Made by a program: the position numbers and the translations under genes. From the NCBI GenBank assembly GCA_937952245.1, contig CALFYS010000001.1:1-25076 (forward strand): a DNA stretch of 25,076 bases. Direction: 5' to 3'. Positions 15,753 to 23,262 of this stretch are shown piece after piece; the stretch's first letter is position 1; each line of letters opens with the position of its first letter. The notes under the pieces were generated by a model, which was given only the letters and a program-made list of their open reading frames with translations, searched no databases and had not been told where the DNA came from. The stretch comes from an uncultured Alphaproteobacteria bacterium (GTDB lineage Bacteria; Pseudomonadota; Alphaproteobacteria; Puniceispirillales; UBA1172).

Positions 15753-15785
15753 AGCTCTTAGAGCAAATTAACATGGGGGAGGACT

Positions 15786-16037
15786 ATGAGTAAATCATCC
15801 TCAAGTGACCGCGAGTTACATTGGCAAAAAACCAAAGTGCTTACGTTTGTCACTCTAATAATTTGGTATTTTCTATCGTTCGAACTTCACCTTTGGGGCG
15901 AAGCTCTGAATACCGCTGGTTTCCCTGGCGCGTATTTCATGGCTGGCCAAGGTGCACAGGTCGGTTTCGCATTGTTGGTTTTCTGGTTTGCGCGCAAGCA
16001 AGACAAGCTGGACCAAGAACACGGCTTTGCAGAGTAG
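15786..16037 (+). CDS. DUF4212 family small subunit of a sodium:solute symporter
   Basis: This 83-residue protein has two membrane segments (about 17-33 and 48-69) and the family features: an N-terminal WQKTK before the first helix, LNTAGFPGAYFMAGQGAQVGF leading into the second, and an acidic tail with LDQEHGFAE. Proteins of this kind are found almost always next to, and are thought to work with, a large symporter subunit of the VC_2705 group, as here (11-base gap). The start is fixed by the strong GGGGGAGGA site just upstream. A six-codon frame starting at 15773 overlaps this ribosome site and is probably chance. Codon use is like the following gene, with many T-ending codons, and suggests high expression. 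Confidence 0.88.
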   Translation: MSKSSSSDRELHWQKTKVLTFVTLIIWYFLSFELHLWGEALNTAGFPGAYFMAGQGAQVGFALLVFWFARKQDKLDQEHGFAE

Positions 16038-16048
16038 GAGACTGATCT

Positions 16049-17875
16049 ATGATTAAACTCGAAGGTGGTTTTATCCAGAATCTTGGGCGGGTCTACGGTC
16101 TATATACCCTAGGCTTCCTTGGTTTCGTTATCCTGATGGCTATTCTTGAAGCCGCAGGTGTTTCTAACACAGTTATCGGTTGGCTGTTTGTGGCCTTTAC
16201 CGTTGTCATCTATGCCCTGATCGGTGTTCTTTCCAGAACAATGGATTCAGGACAGTATTACGTTGCTGGCCGTGAAGTGCCGGCGGTGTTTAACGGGATG
16301 GCAACCGCTGCTGACTGGATGTCAGGGGCTTCATTTATCGCGATGGCCGGGGGTATTTACCTCAAAGGTTATCCGTATATGGCGTTCTTGGTCGGTTGGA
16401 CAGGTGGTTACGTATTGGTGGCTTCACTGATCGCACCATTCTTGCGTAAGTTTGGTTGTTACACTGTTCCAGATTTCATCGGTACACGTTATGGCGGCAA
16501 CCTTGCCCGTCTTTGTGCTGTGATCATTCTGGTGGTGGCATCATTCACTTACGTGACCGCTCAGATTACAGGTACAGGTATTGTGGCGTCTCGCGCGCTT
16601 CAGATCCCATTCGAACTTGGTGTTTGGATTGGTCTTGCCGGTATTCTGTTCTGTTCAATGCTTGGTGGTATGCGTGCCGTGACTTGGACACAGGTTGCTC
16701 AGTACATCGTGCTGATCATCGCTTATTTGATCCCAGTGTTCTGGATGTCAAACAAGCTTGGTTATGGCCTGATCCCGCATTTCGCTCAGTTTGACGCGGT
16801 TAGCCGTGTTCAGGAACTGGAAGCACTGCATGGCGTGAAAGCCTTGATGCCAACTGCTGAAGCACAAGCCGAAGCTGGCAAATTGGCTGCATTGAAAGTC
16901 GGTATTAACGATGCATCAACCACACCAATGGCCAAGTGGAAGTTCTACACACTTGTTCTTTGTATGATGGCTGGTACAGCATCACTGCCGCACGTTCTGA
17001 TGCGTTACTTCACCACCGCTTCAGTAAAAGCTGCACGTCAGTCAGTGGGTTATTCACTGCTGTTCATCTGCTTGCTTTATCTGACAGCACCTGCGCTTGC
17101 GACATTCACCAAACTGTCTCTGCTTGATCCAACTGCTGCTACAAGCATCATTGGCAAGTCAGTCGCAGAAGTTTCCAACCTTGAGTGGATCCAAAAGTGG
17201 AGCAGCGTTGGCTTCTTGAAGATTGTTGATGGTAACGGCGATGGCCTGATCCAGATCAACGAATTCTTCATGAAAGGTGATATCGTTGTGTTGGCTACGC
17301 CTGAAATGGCTGGCCTGCCTTACGTGATCTCCGGCCTTGTTGCCGCTGGTGGTTTGGCTGCTGCGATGTCAACTGCTGACGGTCTTCTGTTGGCGATTGC
17401 GAACGCGTTGTCACACGATCTGTACTACAAGATCATCGACCCGAAAGCTGATACAAAGACACGTCTGATCGTGGCTCGTGTATTGCTCTTGGCTGTTGGT
17501 GCTGCTGGTGCATTCGTGGCGTCTATGAAACTGACAAGCATCCTTGGTGCTGTGGCATGGGCGTTCTGTTTTGCTAACTCTGGTCTGTTCTTCCCGCTGG
17601 TCCTTGGTGTCTGGTGGAAACGTGCAAACCGCGCTGGCGCGATTGCGGGTATGATTGGCGGCTTCTTGGCCGGTTCAATCTACCTCTATCAGGTTCAGTT
17701 CAACGGCATGACTCCATGGCTTGGTCTTGATGGCCTGCGCTTTGGTATGATCGGTATGCCCGTGAGCTTGATCTTGATGATTGTTGTCAGCCTGATGACC
17801 GAAGAGCCGGATGCTGAAACCCAGAAAATGGTTGAAGAAATCCGTGTTCCTAGCGGTAAGACAGTGATCGACTAA
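16049..17875 (+). CDS. Sodium:solute symporter, VC_2705-type (ActP-like) large subunit
   Basis: This 608-residue protein belongs to the SSS family and probably takes up a small organic acid such as acetate with sodium at the inner membrane; the substrate cannot be read from sequence. It has about 13 hydrophobic segments. Family blocks include DSGQYYVAGREVPAVFNGMA near residue 66, ADWMSGASFIAMAGGIYLKG, FGCYTVPDFIGTRYGG and, late, GLVAAGGLAAAMSTADGLLL. Two extramembrane inserts stand out: a helical, charged loop at about 250-285, and a loop containing a full EF-hand pattern (DGNGDGLIQINE, 394-405). Its ribosome site is GGAG eight bases before the ATG. Codon choice differs from the neighbours (GGT, GCT/GCA, ACA and TCA preferred where others use GGC, GCC/GCG and ACC), as expected of a highly expressed gene. 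A strong terminator follows. Confidence 0.92.
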   Translation: MIKLEGGFIQNLGRVYGLYTLGFLGFVILMAILEAAGVSNTVIGWLFVAFTVVIYALIGVLSRTMDSGQYYVAGREVPAVFNGMATAADWMSGASFIAMAGGIYLKGYPYMAFLVGWTGGYVLVASLIAPFLRKFGCYTVPDFIGTRYGGNLARLCAVIILVVASFTYVTAQITGTGIVASRALQIPFELGVWIGLAGILFCSMLGGMRAVTWTQVAQYIVLIIAYLIPVFWMSNKLGYGLIPHFAQFDAVSRVQELEALHGVKALMPTAEAQAEAGKLAALKVGINDASTTPMAKWKFYTLVLCMMAGTASLPHVLMRYFTTASVKAARQSVGYSLLFICLLYLTAPALATFTKLSLLDPTAATSIIGKSVAEVSNLEWIQKWSSVGFLKIVDGNGDGLIQINEFFMKGDIVVLATPEMAGLPYVISGLVAAGGLAAAMSTADGLLLAIANALSHDLYYKIIDPKADTKTRLIVARVLLLAVGAAGAFVASMKLTSILGAVAWAFCFANSGLFFPLVLGVWWKRANRAGAIAGMIGGFLAGSIYLYQVQFNGMTPWLGLDGLRFGMIGMPVSLILMIVVSLMTEEPDAETQKMVEEIRVPSGKTVID

Positions 17876-17900
17876 TCGTCAAACACGTTTAAAATTTAAG

Positions 17901-17936
17901 TCTGGGGCAAGAGCAATCTTGCCCCGGATTTTTTTT
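17901..17936 (+). terminator. Intrinsic terminator of the symporter operon
   Basis: GGGGCAAG (17904-17911) pairs perfectly with CTTGCCCC (17918-17925) around the loop AGCAAT. Three more pairs (one G-U) can extend the base of the stem to 17901/17928. Eight T residues follow (17929-17936). It starts 25 bases after the symporter stop, and is the clearest terminator in the window. Confidence 0.92.
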
Positions 17937-17963
17937 GTTCTGTTATCAATAGCCTGCTATAAA
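17935..17963 (+). promoter_or_regulatory. Predicted promoter of the YggT-like gene
   Basis: TTGTTC (17935-17940) and TATAAA (17958-17963) are 17 bp apart, and TGC before the -10 gives an extended -10 form. The -35 starts in the T-run of the preceding terminator, so one operon ends where the next begins. The leader would be about 20 nt, with ribosome site AAGGGGGA before the ATG at 17991. Confidence 0.55.
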
Positions 17964-17990
17964 TAAAAAGCCGAACTTAAGGGGGATATT

Positions 17991-18344
17991 ATGGACGCCA
18001 ATCTACCATTGGGATTAATGCTGCTGGATTATGTTATGGGCGCGGCGATGTGGACGCTGATCGGCCGTTTCGGGATGTCTATTTTCCTGCCTGAAAACTC
18101 AAATTTCTTTTTCATGCGGATGTTTGTTATTGTCACCGACCCGATGTTGCGCTGGACAAAAGCCATCACGCCGAATTTCTTAATCGACCGCCTGAAGCCT
18201 TTATATGTGGCGTGGTTTTTGTTTATTTTCCGCTTTTATATCATGCCGCTGATGCTGGGGTATGATGTCATGGGGATGCTGTCCTTCCCGCTGGAAGGCG
18301 ATATTGCCAAAGTCATTTATGACGCGGGCAATCTGTTCCGCTAA
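17991..18344 (+). CDS. Small YggT-like inner membrane protein
   Basis: The 117-residue product has hydrophobic segments at about 7-32 and 69-97, and between them the block FVIVTDPMLRWTKAITPNFL followed by a further apolar stretch. That layout (two membrane segments with a T-[DE]-P-x-L-R motif in the linking region) resembles YggT family proteins, whose role is poorly known (links to osmotic stress and cell envelope have been proposed). The match is by eye and partial, so an unrelated small membrane protein is possible. The start has a strong AAGGGGGA site. It has its own promoter after the symporter terminator and converges on the next gene with 17 bases between stops. Confidence 0.7.
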   Translation: MDANLPLGLMLLDYVMGAAMWTLIGRFGMSIFLPENSNFFFMRMFVIVTDPMLRWTKAITPNFLIDRLKPLYVAWFLFIFRFYIMPLMLGYDVMGMLSFPLEGDIAKVIYDAGNLFR

Positions 18345-18361
18345 AACAACCGCGCTATCGT

Positions 18362-18754
18362 CTATTCCGATGAAAAGCTGAAATCATCACCGGTGTTGAT
18401 CTCAATAATACTGGTGATTTTTTCTTGGCCGGGCTGGGTTGTGACCACGGTCAATTGACCATTCTGGCCTTCAAAGGTCAGCACCACCGCCCCATCACCA
18501 CCGCCAGAAGCGTTGATCAAGCGCAACCCTTCAGGATAGGTCAGGGTTTTAGGGGTTTCATCCCCTTCGGCCAGTTTCCCCATATTGGTGGAAAGCCCAT
18601 AACCAAGCAAAGCCAGACAAAAAACAATCAGCACACCCATGATCACCGATGCGGTTTTCACCGGCTTCACCCATGCGGGTTCTTGAAAAGGTTGATCATC
18701 CGATTGATTTAAGGGCTGGTGATTATCGTCTGGATTAGGCATAGTGGCGGCCAT
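18362..18754 (-). CDS. DUF6476-like single-pass membrane protein
   Basis: This 130-residue protein has an acidic, Asn/Gln/Pro-rich cytoplasmic head (about 1-32), one membrane span (33-54) and a C-terminal beta-rich periplasmic part (LTYPEGLRLINASGGGDGAVVLTFEGQ, then repeated short strands) of about 75 residues. The pattern of a span followed by 'PEG' and short strands recalls DUF6476 proteins that lie next to rluD in alphaproteobacteria; I give this from memory and it needs a profile search. Function is unknown. The ATG at 18754 has AAGGGT 4-5 bases upstream; a second ATG at 18742 is possible. The gene is divergent from rluD and the 5' ends touch, so their promoters must lie inside each other's coding sequence or be very short. 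Confidence 0.7.
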   Translation of the reverse strand: MAATMPNPDDNHQPLNQSDDQPFQEPAWVKPVKTASVIMGVLIVFCLALLGYGLSTNMGKLAEGDETPKTLTYPEGLRLINASGGGDGAVVLTFEGQNGQLTVVTTQPGQEKITSIIEINTGDDFSFSSE

Positions 18755-19814
18755 GGTTTACCCTTTTGTCATTAATATGGTTGTGGACGATAACAGCAAA
18801 TCCGATCGCCTTGATCGCTGGCTTGCTGGCCATCTGTCCGAATCATCCGCCATGGTAAGCGAAGGTGACGATACTGGCAATTCTTCGCTGTTGCCTGAAG
18901 GCACAAGCTTGTCGCGGTCGCGGCTTAAAAACATGATTCTTGATGGTGATGTGACGGTTAATGCCGCTGTGATGCGCGACCCATCCCAACAGGTGAAGCC
19001 GGGGGATGCCATTACCCTGACCATCCCGCCGCCGGTTGCAGCCACGCCACAAGCCCAAGATATTCCGCTCAATGTTCTCTATGAAGACCGTGACATTATC
19101 GTGGTGAATAAGCCCGCGGGCTTGGTCACCCACCCTGCCCCAGGCACGCCAGACGGCACGCTGGTCAACGCTTTGATCGCCCATTGCGGCGATGGGCTGA
19201 CAGGGATTGGCGGCGAAAAACGCCCCGGCATTGTCCACCGTCTTGATAAAGACACAAGCGGCGTCATGATGGCGGCGAAAACCGCCGAAGCCCATCAGGT
19301 GCTGACCAAAATGTTCGCCGCCCATGATCTTGACCGTGTTTATACCGCCATTGTTTGGGGCCTGCCAAGCCAACGCCAGCAGACAATTGATGCCCCTATT
19401 GGCCGCAGCACCCGTGATCGTAAGAAGATGACCATCACCGAAAAAGGTCGCCATGCCATCACCCATCTTGATTTCACCCGCTCCTTGCCACCATTGGCTT
19501 CGGTGGCTGAATGTCGACTGGAAACCGGGCGCACCCATCAAATTCGGGTGCATATGGCGCATATTGGCCATGGGATTATTGGTGATCCGCATTATGGCCG
19601 CCCCATGCGGTCAGGGCAGATGCCTGATAACGCGTTGCGGGCGGCGTTGAGCGATTTGCGCGCTTTTAAACGCCAAGCGCTTCATGCCAGCCTTTTGGGC
19701 TTTGCCCATCCGATTACAGGGGAAGCCATGGAATTTACCACCCCAATCCCCCAAGATATGCAAGATTTGCTGGATGGGCTGGAATTGGCATTAAAAACAC
19801 GCGGCCATCTTTAA
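18753..19814 (+). CDS. rluD: RluA/RluD family 23S rRNA pseudouridine synthase
   Basis: This enzyme converts uridines of 23S rRNA (helix 69 for RluD) to pseudouridine. From the ATG at 18753 it is 353 residues. An S4 RNA-binding domain (about 18-85, RLDRWLAGHL then SRSRLKNMILDGDVTVN) is followed by the catalytic domain: VLYEDRDIIVVNKPAGLVTHP, the active-site block HRLDKDTSG with catalytic Asp165, and the late motif GRTHQIRVHMAHIGHGIIGD. The S4 domain carries an insertion of about 22 residues (29-51, Ser/Glu/Asp/Gly-rich) between its first two helices that typical relatives lack. Start choice is uncertain: GTG at 18744, ATG at 18753 and ATG at 18777 are all in frame, and none has a good ribosome site. 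The position before rpoH supports RluD rather than RluC. Confidence 0.9.
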   Translation: MVYPFVINMVVDDNSKSDRLDRWLAGHLSESSAMVSEGDDTGNSSLLPEGTSLSRSRLKNMILDGDVTVNAAVMRDPSQQVKPGDAITLTIPPPVAATPQAQDIPLNVLYEDRDIIVVNKPAGLVTHPAPGTPDGTLVNALIAHCGDGLTGIGGEKRPGIVHRLDKDTSGVMMAAKTAEAHQVLTKMFAAHDLDRVYTAIVWGLPSQRQQTIDAPIGRSTRDRKKMTITEKGRHAITHLDFTRSLPPLASVAECRLETGRTHQIRVHMAHIGHGIIGDPHYGRPMRSGQMPDNALRAALSDLRAFKRQALHASLLGFAHPITGEAMEFTTPIPQDMQDLLDGLELALKTRGHL

Positions 19815-19835
19815 ACCACAATCCTAAGCCACTAT

Positions 19836-20765
19836 ATGATTGTTATGAGCAATTCAGTGACCACAAGCAATCTGCCCGCGACGCTTTCAAACATTACGCC
19901 TGAAGGCAATCTTTCACGTTATCTGGAAGAAATTCGCAAATTCCCCATGCTTTCCGCCGAAGATGAATACACGCTGGCGAAAGATTGGAAAGATACCGGC
20001 AATATTGAAGCCGCCCATCAGCTGGTGACATCACACTTGCGCTTGGTGGCGAAAATCGCCATGGGGTATCGCGGGTATGGCCTGCCGATGGCGGAATTGA
20101 TCGCTGAAGGCAATTTGGGCATGATGCACGCGGTCAAACGGTTTGAGCCGGAAAAAGGCTTCCGGCTTTCGACCTATGCCATGTGGTGGATTAAAGCCAG
20201 CATTCAGGAATATATTCTGCGGTCGTGGTCTTTGGTCAAGATTGGCACCACGGCGGCGCAAAAAAAGCTGTTCTTTAATCTCCGCCGCCTGAAAGGTGAG
20301 ATTAAAGCCATCGAAGATGGTGATCTGAACCCTGAAAACGTCAACCGTATCGCCAGTGAACTTGATGTCAGCGAAGATGAAGTGATTTCCATGAACCGCC
20401 GTATGTCTGGCGGTGACCATTCGCTAAACGCGCAAGTCAGCAGTGAAGGCGAAAGCGCCGAATGGCAAGATTGGCTGGTGGATGATCGCGACACCCAAGA
20501 TGTGCAATTCGCCGAAGCCGAGGAATATGATGTCCGCCGGAAATTGATGTTTGAAGCGATGAAAGACCTGAATGATCGGGAAATCGCGATTATTCAGGCA
20601 CGGCGGCTGAACGATAGCCCTGAAACTTTAGAAGATTTATCGCAACGTTTTGGCATCAGCCGTGAACGTGTCCGCCAAATTGAAGTCCGGGCTTTTGAAA
20701 AACTGCAACTTGCTGTTCGTGAAAAAGCAACCGAACTCAATTTGATTGAAGGCGAGATGGATTAA
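19836..20765 (+). CDS. rpoH: RNA polymerase sigma factor RpoH (sigma-32)
   Basis: RpoH directs RNA polymerase to heat-shock promoters. The 309 residues show sigma-70 family regions: region 1.2/2.1 (SRYLEEIRKFPMLSAEDEY, 27-45), region 2 core (LIAEGNLGMMHAVKRFEPEKG, split around 88-108), region 2.4 (STYAMWWIKASIQEYILRSW), the RpoH box QKKLFFNLR (142-150) that marks this family and is the site of chaperone and protease control, and the region 4.2 helix-turn-helix (LEDLSQRFGISRERVRQIE). The start is at ATG 19836 or, three codons on, ATG 19845; both lack a strong ribosome site. It is 21 bases after rluD, an arrangement common in alphaproteobacteria, and its own promoter may lie inside rluD. It converges on purA. 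Confidence 0.96.
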   Translation: MIVMSNSVTTSNLPATLSNITPEGNLSRYLEEIRKFPMLSAEDEYTLAKDWKDTGNIEAAHQLVTSHLRLVAKIAMGYRGYGLPMAELIAEGNLGMMHAVKRFEPEKGFRLSTYAMWWIKASIQEYILRSWSLVKIGTTAAQKKLFFNLRRLKGEIKAIEDGDLNPENVNRIASELDVSEDEVISMNRRMSGGDHSLNAQVSSEGESAEWQDWLVDDRDTQDVQFAEAEEYDVRRKLMFEAMKDLNDREIAIIQARRLNDSPETLEDLSQRFGISRERVRQIEVRAFEKLQLAVREKATELNLIEGEMD

Positions 20766-20790
20766 CCGTTAACGCCGGAAGGTTTTTTTT
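20764..20790 (+). terminator. Possible rpoH terminator
   Basis: AACC (20764-20767) can pair with GGTT (20781-20784) across GTTAACGCCGGAA, and eight T residues (20783-20790) follow, running into the stop codon of the convergent purA gene. The stem is only about four pairs, so the call is weak; the T-run is the main support. Confidence 0.3.
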
Positions 20791-22081
20791 ACCCTTCAAA
20801 CGGGTCGCGGACCAAGATGGTATCGTCGCGTTCAGGGCTGGTGGAAACTGACGCCACGGGGATGCCCGTTAGCTCTTCCAACCGCTTGATGTATTTCACC
20901 GCTTGTGGCGGCAATTCCGCCCAAGACCGCGCGCCCATGGTGCTTTCGTTCCAGCCTTCGATCTCTTCGTAAATTGGCTCAACCCGAGCTTGTTCAGCAG
21001 AAGACGCGGGGAAACGATCAATTTTGTTGCCGTCCAGCATATAGCCGGTGCAGATTTTCAGCGTCTCAAAACCATCAAGAACATCAAGCTTGGTCAAGGC
21101 CATGCCATGAATACCTGAAATAATACCGGCTTGCCGCACCATCACCGCATCGAACCAGCCGCAACGGCGTTTCCGTCCGGTTACCGTGCCAAATTCACGG
21201 CCACGCTGGCCCAATGTTTCACCATCATCGCCGAAATCTTCGGTGGGGAAAGGCCCTGAACCGACGCGGGTTGTATAGGCTTTGGTGATGCCCAGCACAT
21301 AACCCACTTGCGAAGGCCCAATGCCTGAACCTGCCGCCGCTTGCCCCGGCAATGTGTTGGATGAGGTGACAAACGGGTAAGTGCCATGGTCAATATCCAG
21401 CATCACGCCCTGCGCGCCTTCAAAGAGAATCCGTTCCCCACGGCGGCGATAGTCATCCAGAAGCGCCCAAACCTCACCCAAATAAGGGATCAGCACTTCG
21501 CGCAGCGCCATCAGTGGTTCGGTAATCTCAGGGACAGTGATTTCAGCTTCGCCCGCCGCCCGCAACCAGACATTGTGATGCGCCAGCAATGATTCTGTTT
21601 TCGCGGTCAGCGCGTCCATATCCAAGAGGTCGCCCATCCGCAACCCGCGCCGTGCCACTTTATCTTCATAGGCAGGGCCAATCCCCCGTCCGGTGGTGCC
21701 AATTTTAGCATCACCACGCTGGGCTTCACGGGCTTGGTCAACACGCTGATGCACCGGCAGAATCATCGGCGCGGAGGTTGAGATCATCAGGTTTTCAGGG
21801 CTGACGGCAACGCCTTGGTCTTTCAATATCGTCATTTCATTGACCAGTGCCGATGGGTCAATCACCACGCCATTGCCAATAACGGACATTTTGCCCGGGC
21901 GAACAATCCCCGATGGCAGCAGGCTGAGTTTATATTCAACCCCATCAATCACCAGCGTATGACCAGCGTTATGCCCGCCTTGAAAGCGCACCACCACATC
22001 GGCTTTTTCAGACAACCAATCGACAATCTTGCCCTTGCCTTCATCCCCCCATTGGGAGCCAATAACAGCAACATTCGCCAT
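20789..22081 (-). CDS. purA: Adenylosuccinate synthetase PurA
   Basis: PurA joins IMP and aspartate, using GTP, in the first step from IMP to AMP. The 430 residues match the family length. The N-terminal P-loop WGDEGKGK holds catalytic Asp13 at the same number as in E. coli, and His41 in GGHNAGHTLV is also in place. Further blocks are TTGRGIGPAYEDK, FEGAQGVMLDIDHGTYPFVTSS, the TKAYTTRVGSGPFPTE segment, GRKRRCGWFD and, near the end, SVSTSPERDDTI. The ribosome site is AAAGG about eight bases before the ATG. It follows hisZ with 23 bases between, and is the last gene of the serA-hisZ-purA run. Confidence 0.98.
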   Translation of the reverse strand: MANVAVIGSQWGDEGKGKIVDWLSEKADVVVRFQGGHNAGHTLVIDGVEYKLSLLPSGIVRPGKMSVIGNGVVIDPSALVNEMTILKDQGVAVSPENLMISTSAPMILPVHQRVDQAREAQRGDAKIGTTGRGIGPAYEDKVARRGLRMGDLLDMDALTAKTESLLAHHNVWLRAAGEAEITVPEITEPLMALREVLIPYLGEVWALLDDYRRRGERILFEGAQGVMLDIDHGTYPFVTSSNTLPGQAAAGSGIGPSQVGYVLGITKAYTTRVGSGPFPTEDFGDDGETLGQRGREFGTVTGRKRRCGWFDAVMVRQAGIISGIHGMALTKLDVLDGFETLKICTGYMLDGNKIDRFPASSAEQARVEPIYEEIEGWNESTMGARSWAELPPQAVKYIKRLEELTGIPVASVSTSPERDDTILVRDPFEG

Positions 22082-22104
22082 AACAATGCCTTTCTAAACA
22101 ACAA

Positions 22105-23262
22105 TTAAATCGGGGCTTTTTGCCCATCAATCAGAATATGAGAACAACCAAGGGCTTGCGCCTCGGCTTTTGGGTCTTTGGCATCGGCTGAACCAAAGCG
22201 GCACGCCTCCCCCTGCCGCATCATCGCGACCAACACATCAAGCCCAGCGTCATGGGGAATATAAAGTGAGGTTTGACCTTCAGCAGGTTTTAACGCCCGC
22301 AAAATCCGTTCCAGATAAAGGGTCACGCCTGTTGAATCTTCACCCATTGCATCTTCAAGGCGGGTGCGATAACGGCCACCACGCCCCAATTCACCGCGAA
22401 TCCCCGGGGAGAAAATCGCAAAACCAACGCCGTGGTGATAATCAAACCCGCGGGATTCAAGCGGATCAATCGTCACCATCACATCAGGCATGGCACCTCG
22501 GATAAGCCGCGCCATCTCCGATAATTCACCCAGCATAGAGGCGGCATCTTTTGGCATTTTCCCCATGAGCGCAGTGATTTTTGCATCAATCTGATCCGCC
22601 GCTGTCATGGGCATATCCAGCAATTCTTGCAACAACGCGGCGTCATCACCGCCATAGCGTTTGACCAGCATCTGATCCTTTGCTGAAACCGCCTGCCGCA
22701 GATCATCACCAGCATCAAGAATGGCATCCAACAGCCGTGGCGCGCCAAGATCAATCGTCAACCGCGTTACCCCTGCATCTTGCAAAGCCGCCAATGCCGC
22801 CACCGCCAATTCAGCATCATGGCCAGTTTCATGGGCGCCGATCATCTCCGCCCCCACTTGGGTCAATTGCCGTTCAGGGTTAAGCGGGTCAGGTTGCACC
22901 CGCAAGACATCACCGGAATAGGCCAAGCGTAATGGCCGCGGCTGATGCTTTAGCCTTGTGCTGGCAATGCGAGCAATCTGGGCGGTCATATCCGCGCGAA
23001 TGGCCATCATCTGGCCGGATTGCGGGTCCATGACACGGAAACTGTTGCCAGCAAGCGCCGCCCCGGGGCCATCAGCCAACAAGGTTTCTTCAAATTCCAC
23101 CAATGGCGGTTTGACGCGTTGATACCCAAGGGCGGTAAAACTGGAAAGAATGGACGCGATGGCCGCCGCTTCACGGCTGGCATCTTCGGGCATCAAATCG
23201 CTTAAGCCTGCGGGCAATAAGCCGGCGCTTGATCGCGATTTTTGGTCTGGCTGATCGGCCAT
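22105..23262 (-). CDS. hisZ: ATP phosphoribosyltransferase regulatory subunit HisZ
   Basis: HisZ is a catalytically inactive relative of the histidyl-tRNA synthetase core that forms a complex with short-form HisG and makes histidine synthesis respond to histidine. The 385 residues have the class II synthetase layout: GLSDLMPEDASREAAAI (19-35), FRVMDPQSGQMMAIRADMT and LRLAYSGDVLRVQ, a central helical region, and LESRGFDYHHGVGFAIF followed by ELGRGGRYRT. The anticodon-binding domain of a true HisRS is absent, which argues for HisZ. AGGA stands about nine bases before the ATG. A short-form hisG must be elsewhere. Sequence between serA and this gene (128 bases) holds a hairpin. Confidence 0.9.
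   Translation of the reverse strand: MADQPDQKSRSSAGLLPAGLSDLMPEDASREAAAIASILSSFTALGYQRVKPPLVEFEETLLADGPGAALAGNSFRVMDPQSGQMMAIRADMTAQIARIASTRLKHQPRPLRLAYSGDVLRVQPDPLNPERQLTQVGAEMIGAHETGHDAELAVAALAALQDAGVTRLTIDLGAPRLLDAILDAGDDLRQAVSAKDQMLVKRYGGDDAALLQELLDMPMTAADQIDAKITALMGKMPKDAASMLGELSEMARLIRGAMPDVMVTIDPLESRGFDYHHGVGFAIFSPGIRGELGRGGRYRTRLEDAMGEDSTGVTLYLERILRALKPAEGQTSLYIPHDAGLDVLVAMMRQGEACRFGSADAKDPKAEAQALGCSHILIDGQKAPI

Noticed and set aside
15773..15793. A six-codon frame (MGEDYE) overlapping the DUF4212 start
   Set aside because: Its ATG and first codons are simply the ribosome site GGGGGAGGA of the next gene, and it has no ribosome site of its own.
18843..19592. A 249-residue minus-strand open frame inside rluD
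   Set aside because: Long, but fully antisense to the conserved S4 and catalytic domains of RluD; rich in His, Gly, Asn and Met as expected of a shadow frame.
20781..20796. GAAGG...CCTTC around the T-run at the rpoH/purA junction as a two-way terminator
   Set aside because: The T-run would be in the loop rather than after the stem, which is not how intrinsic terminators are built.
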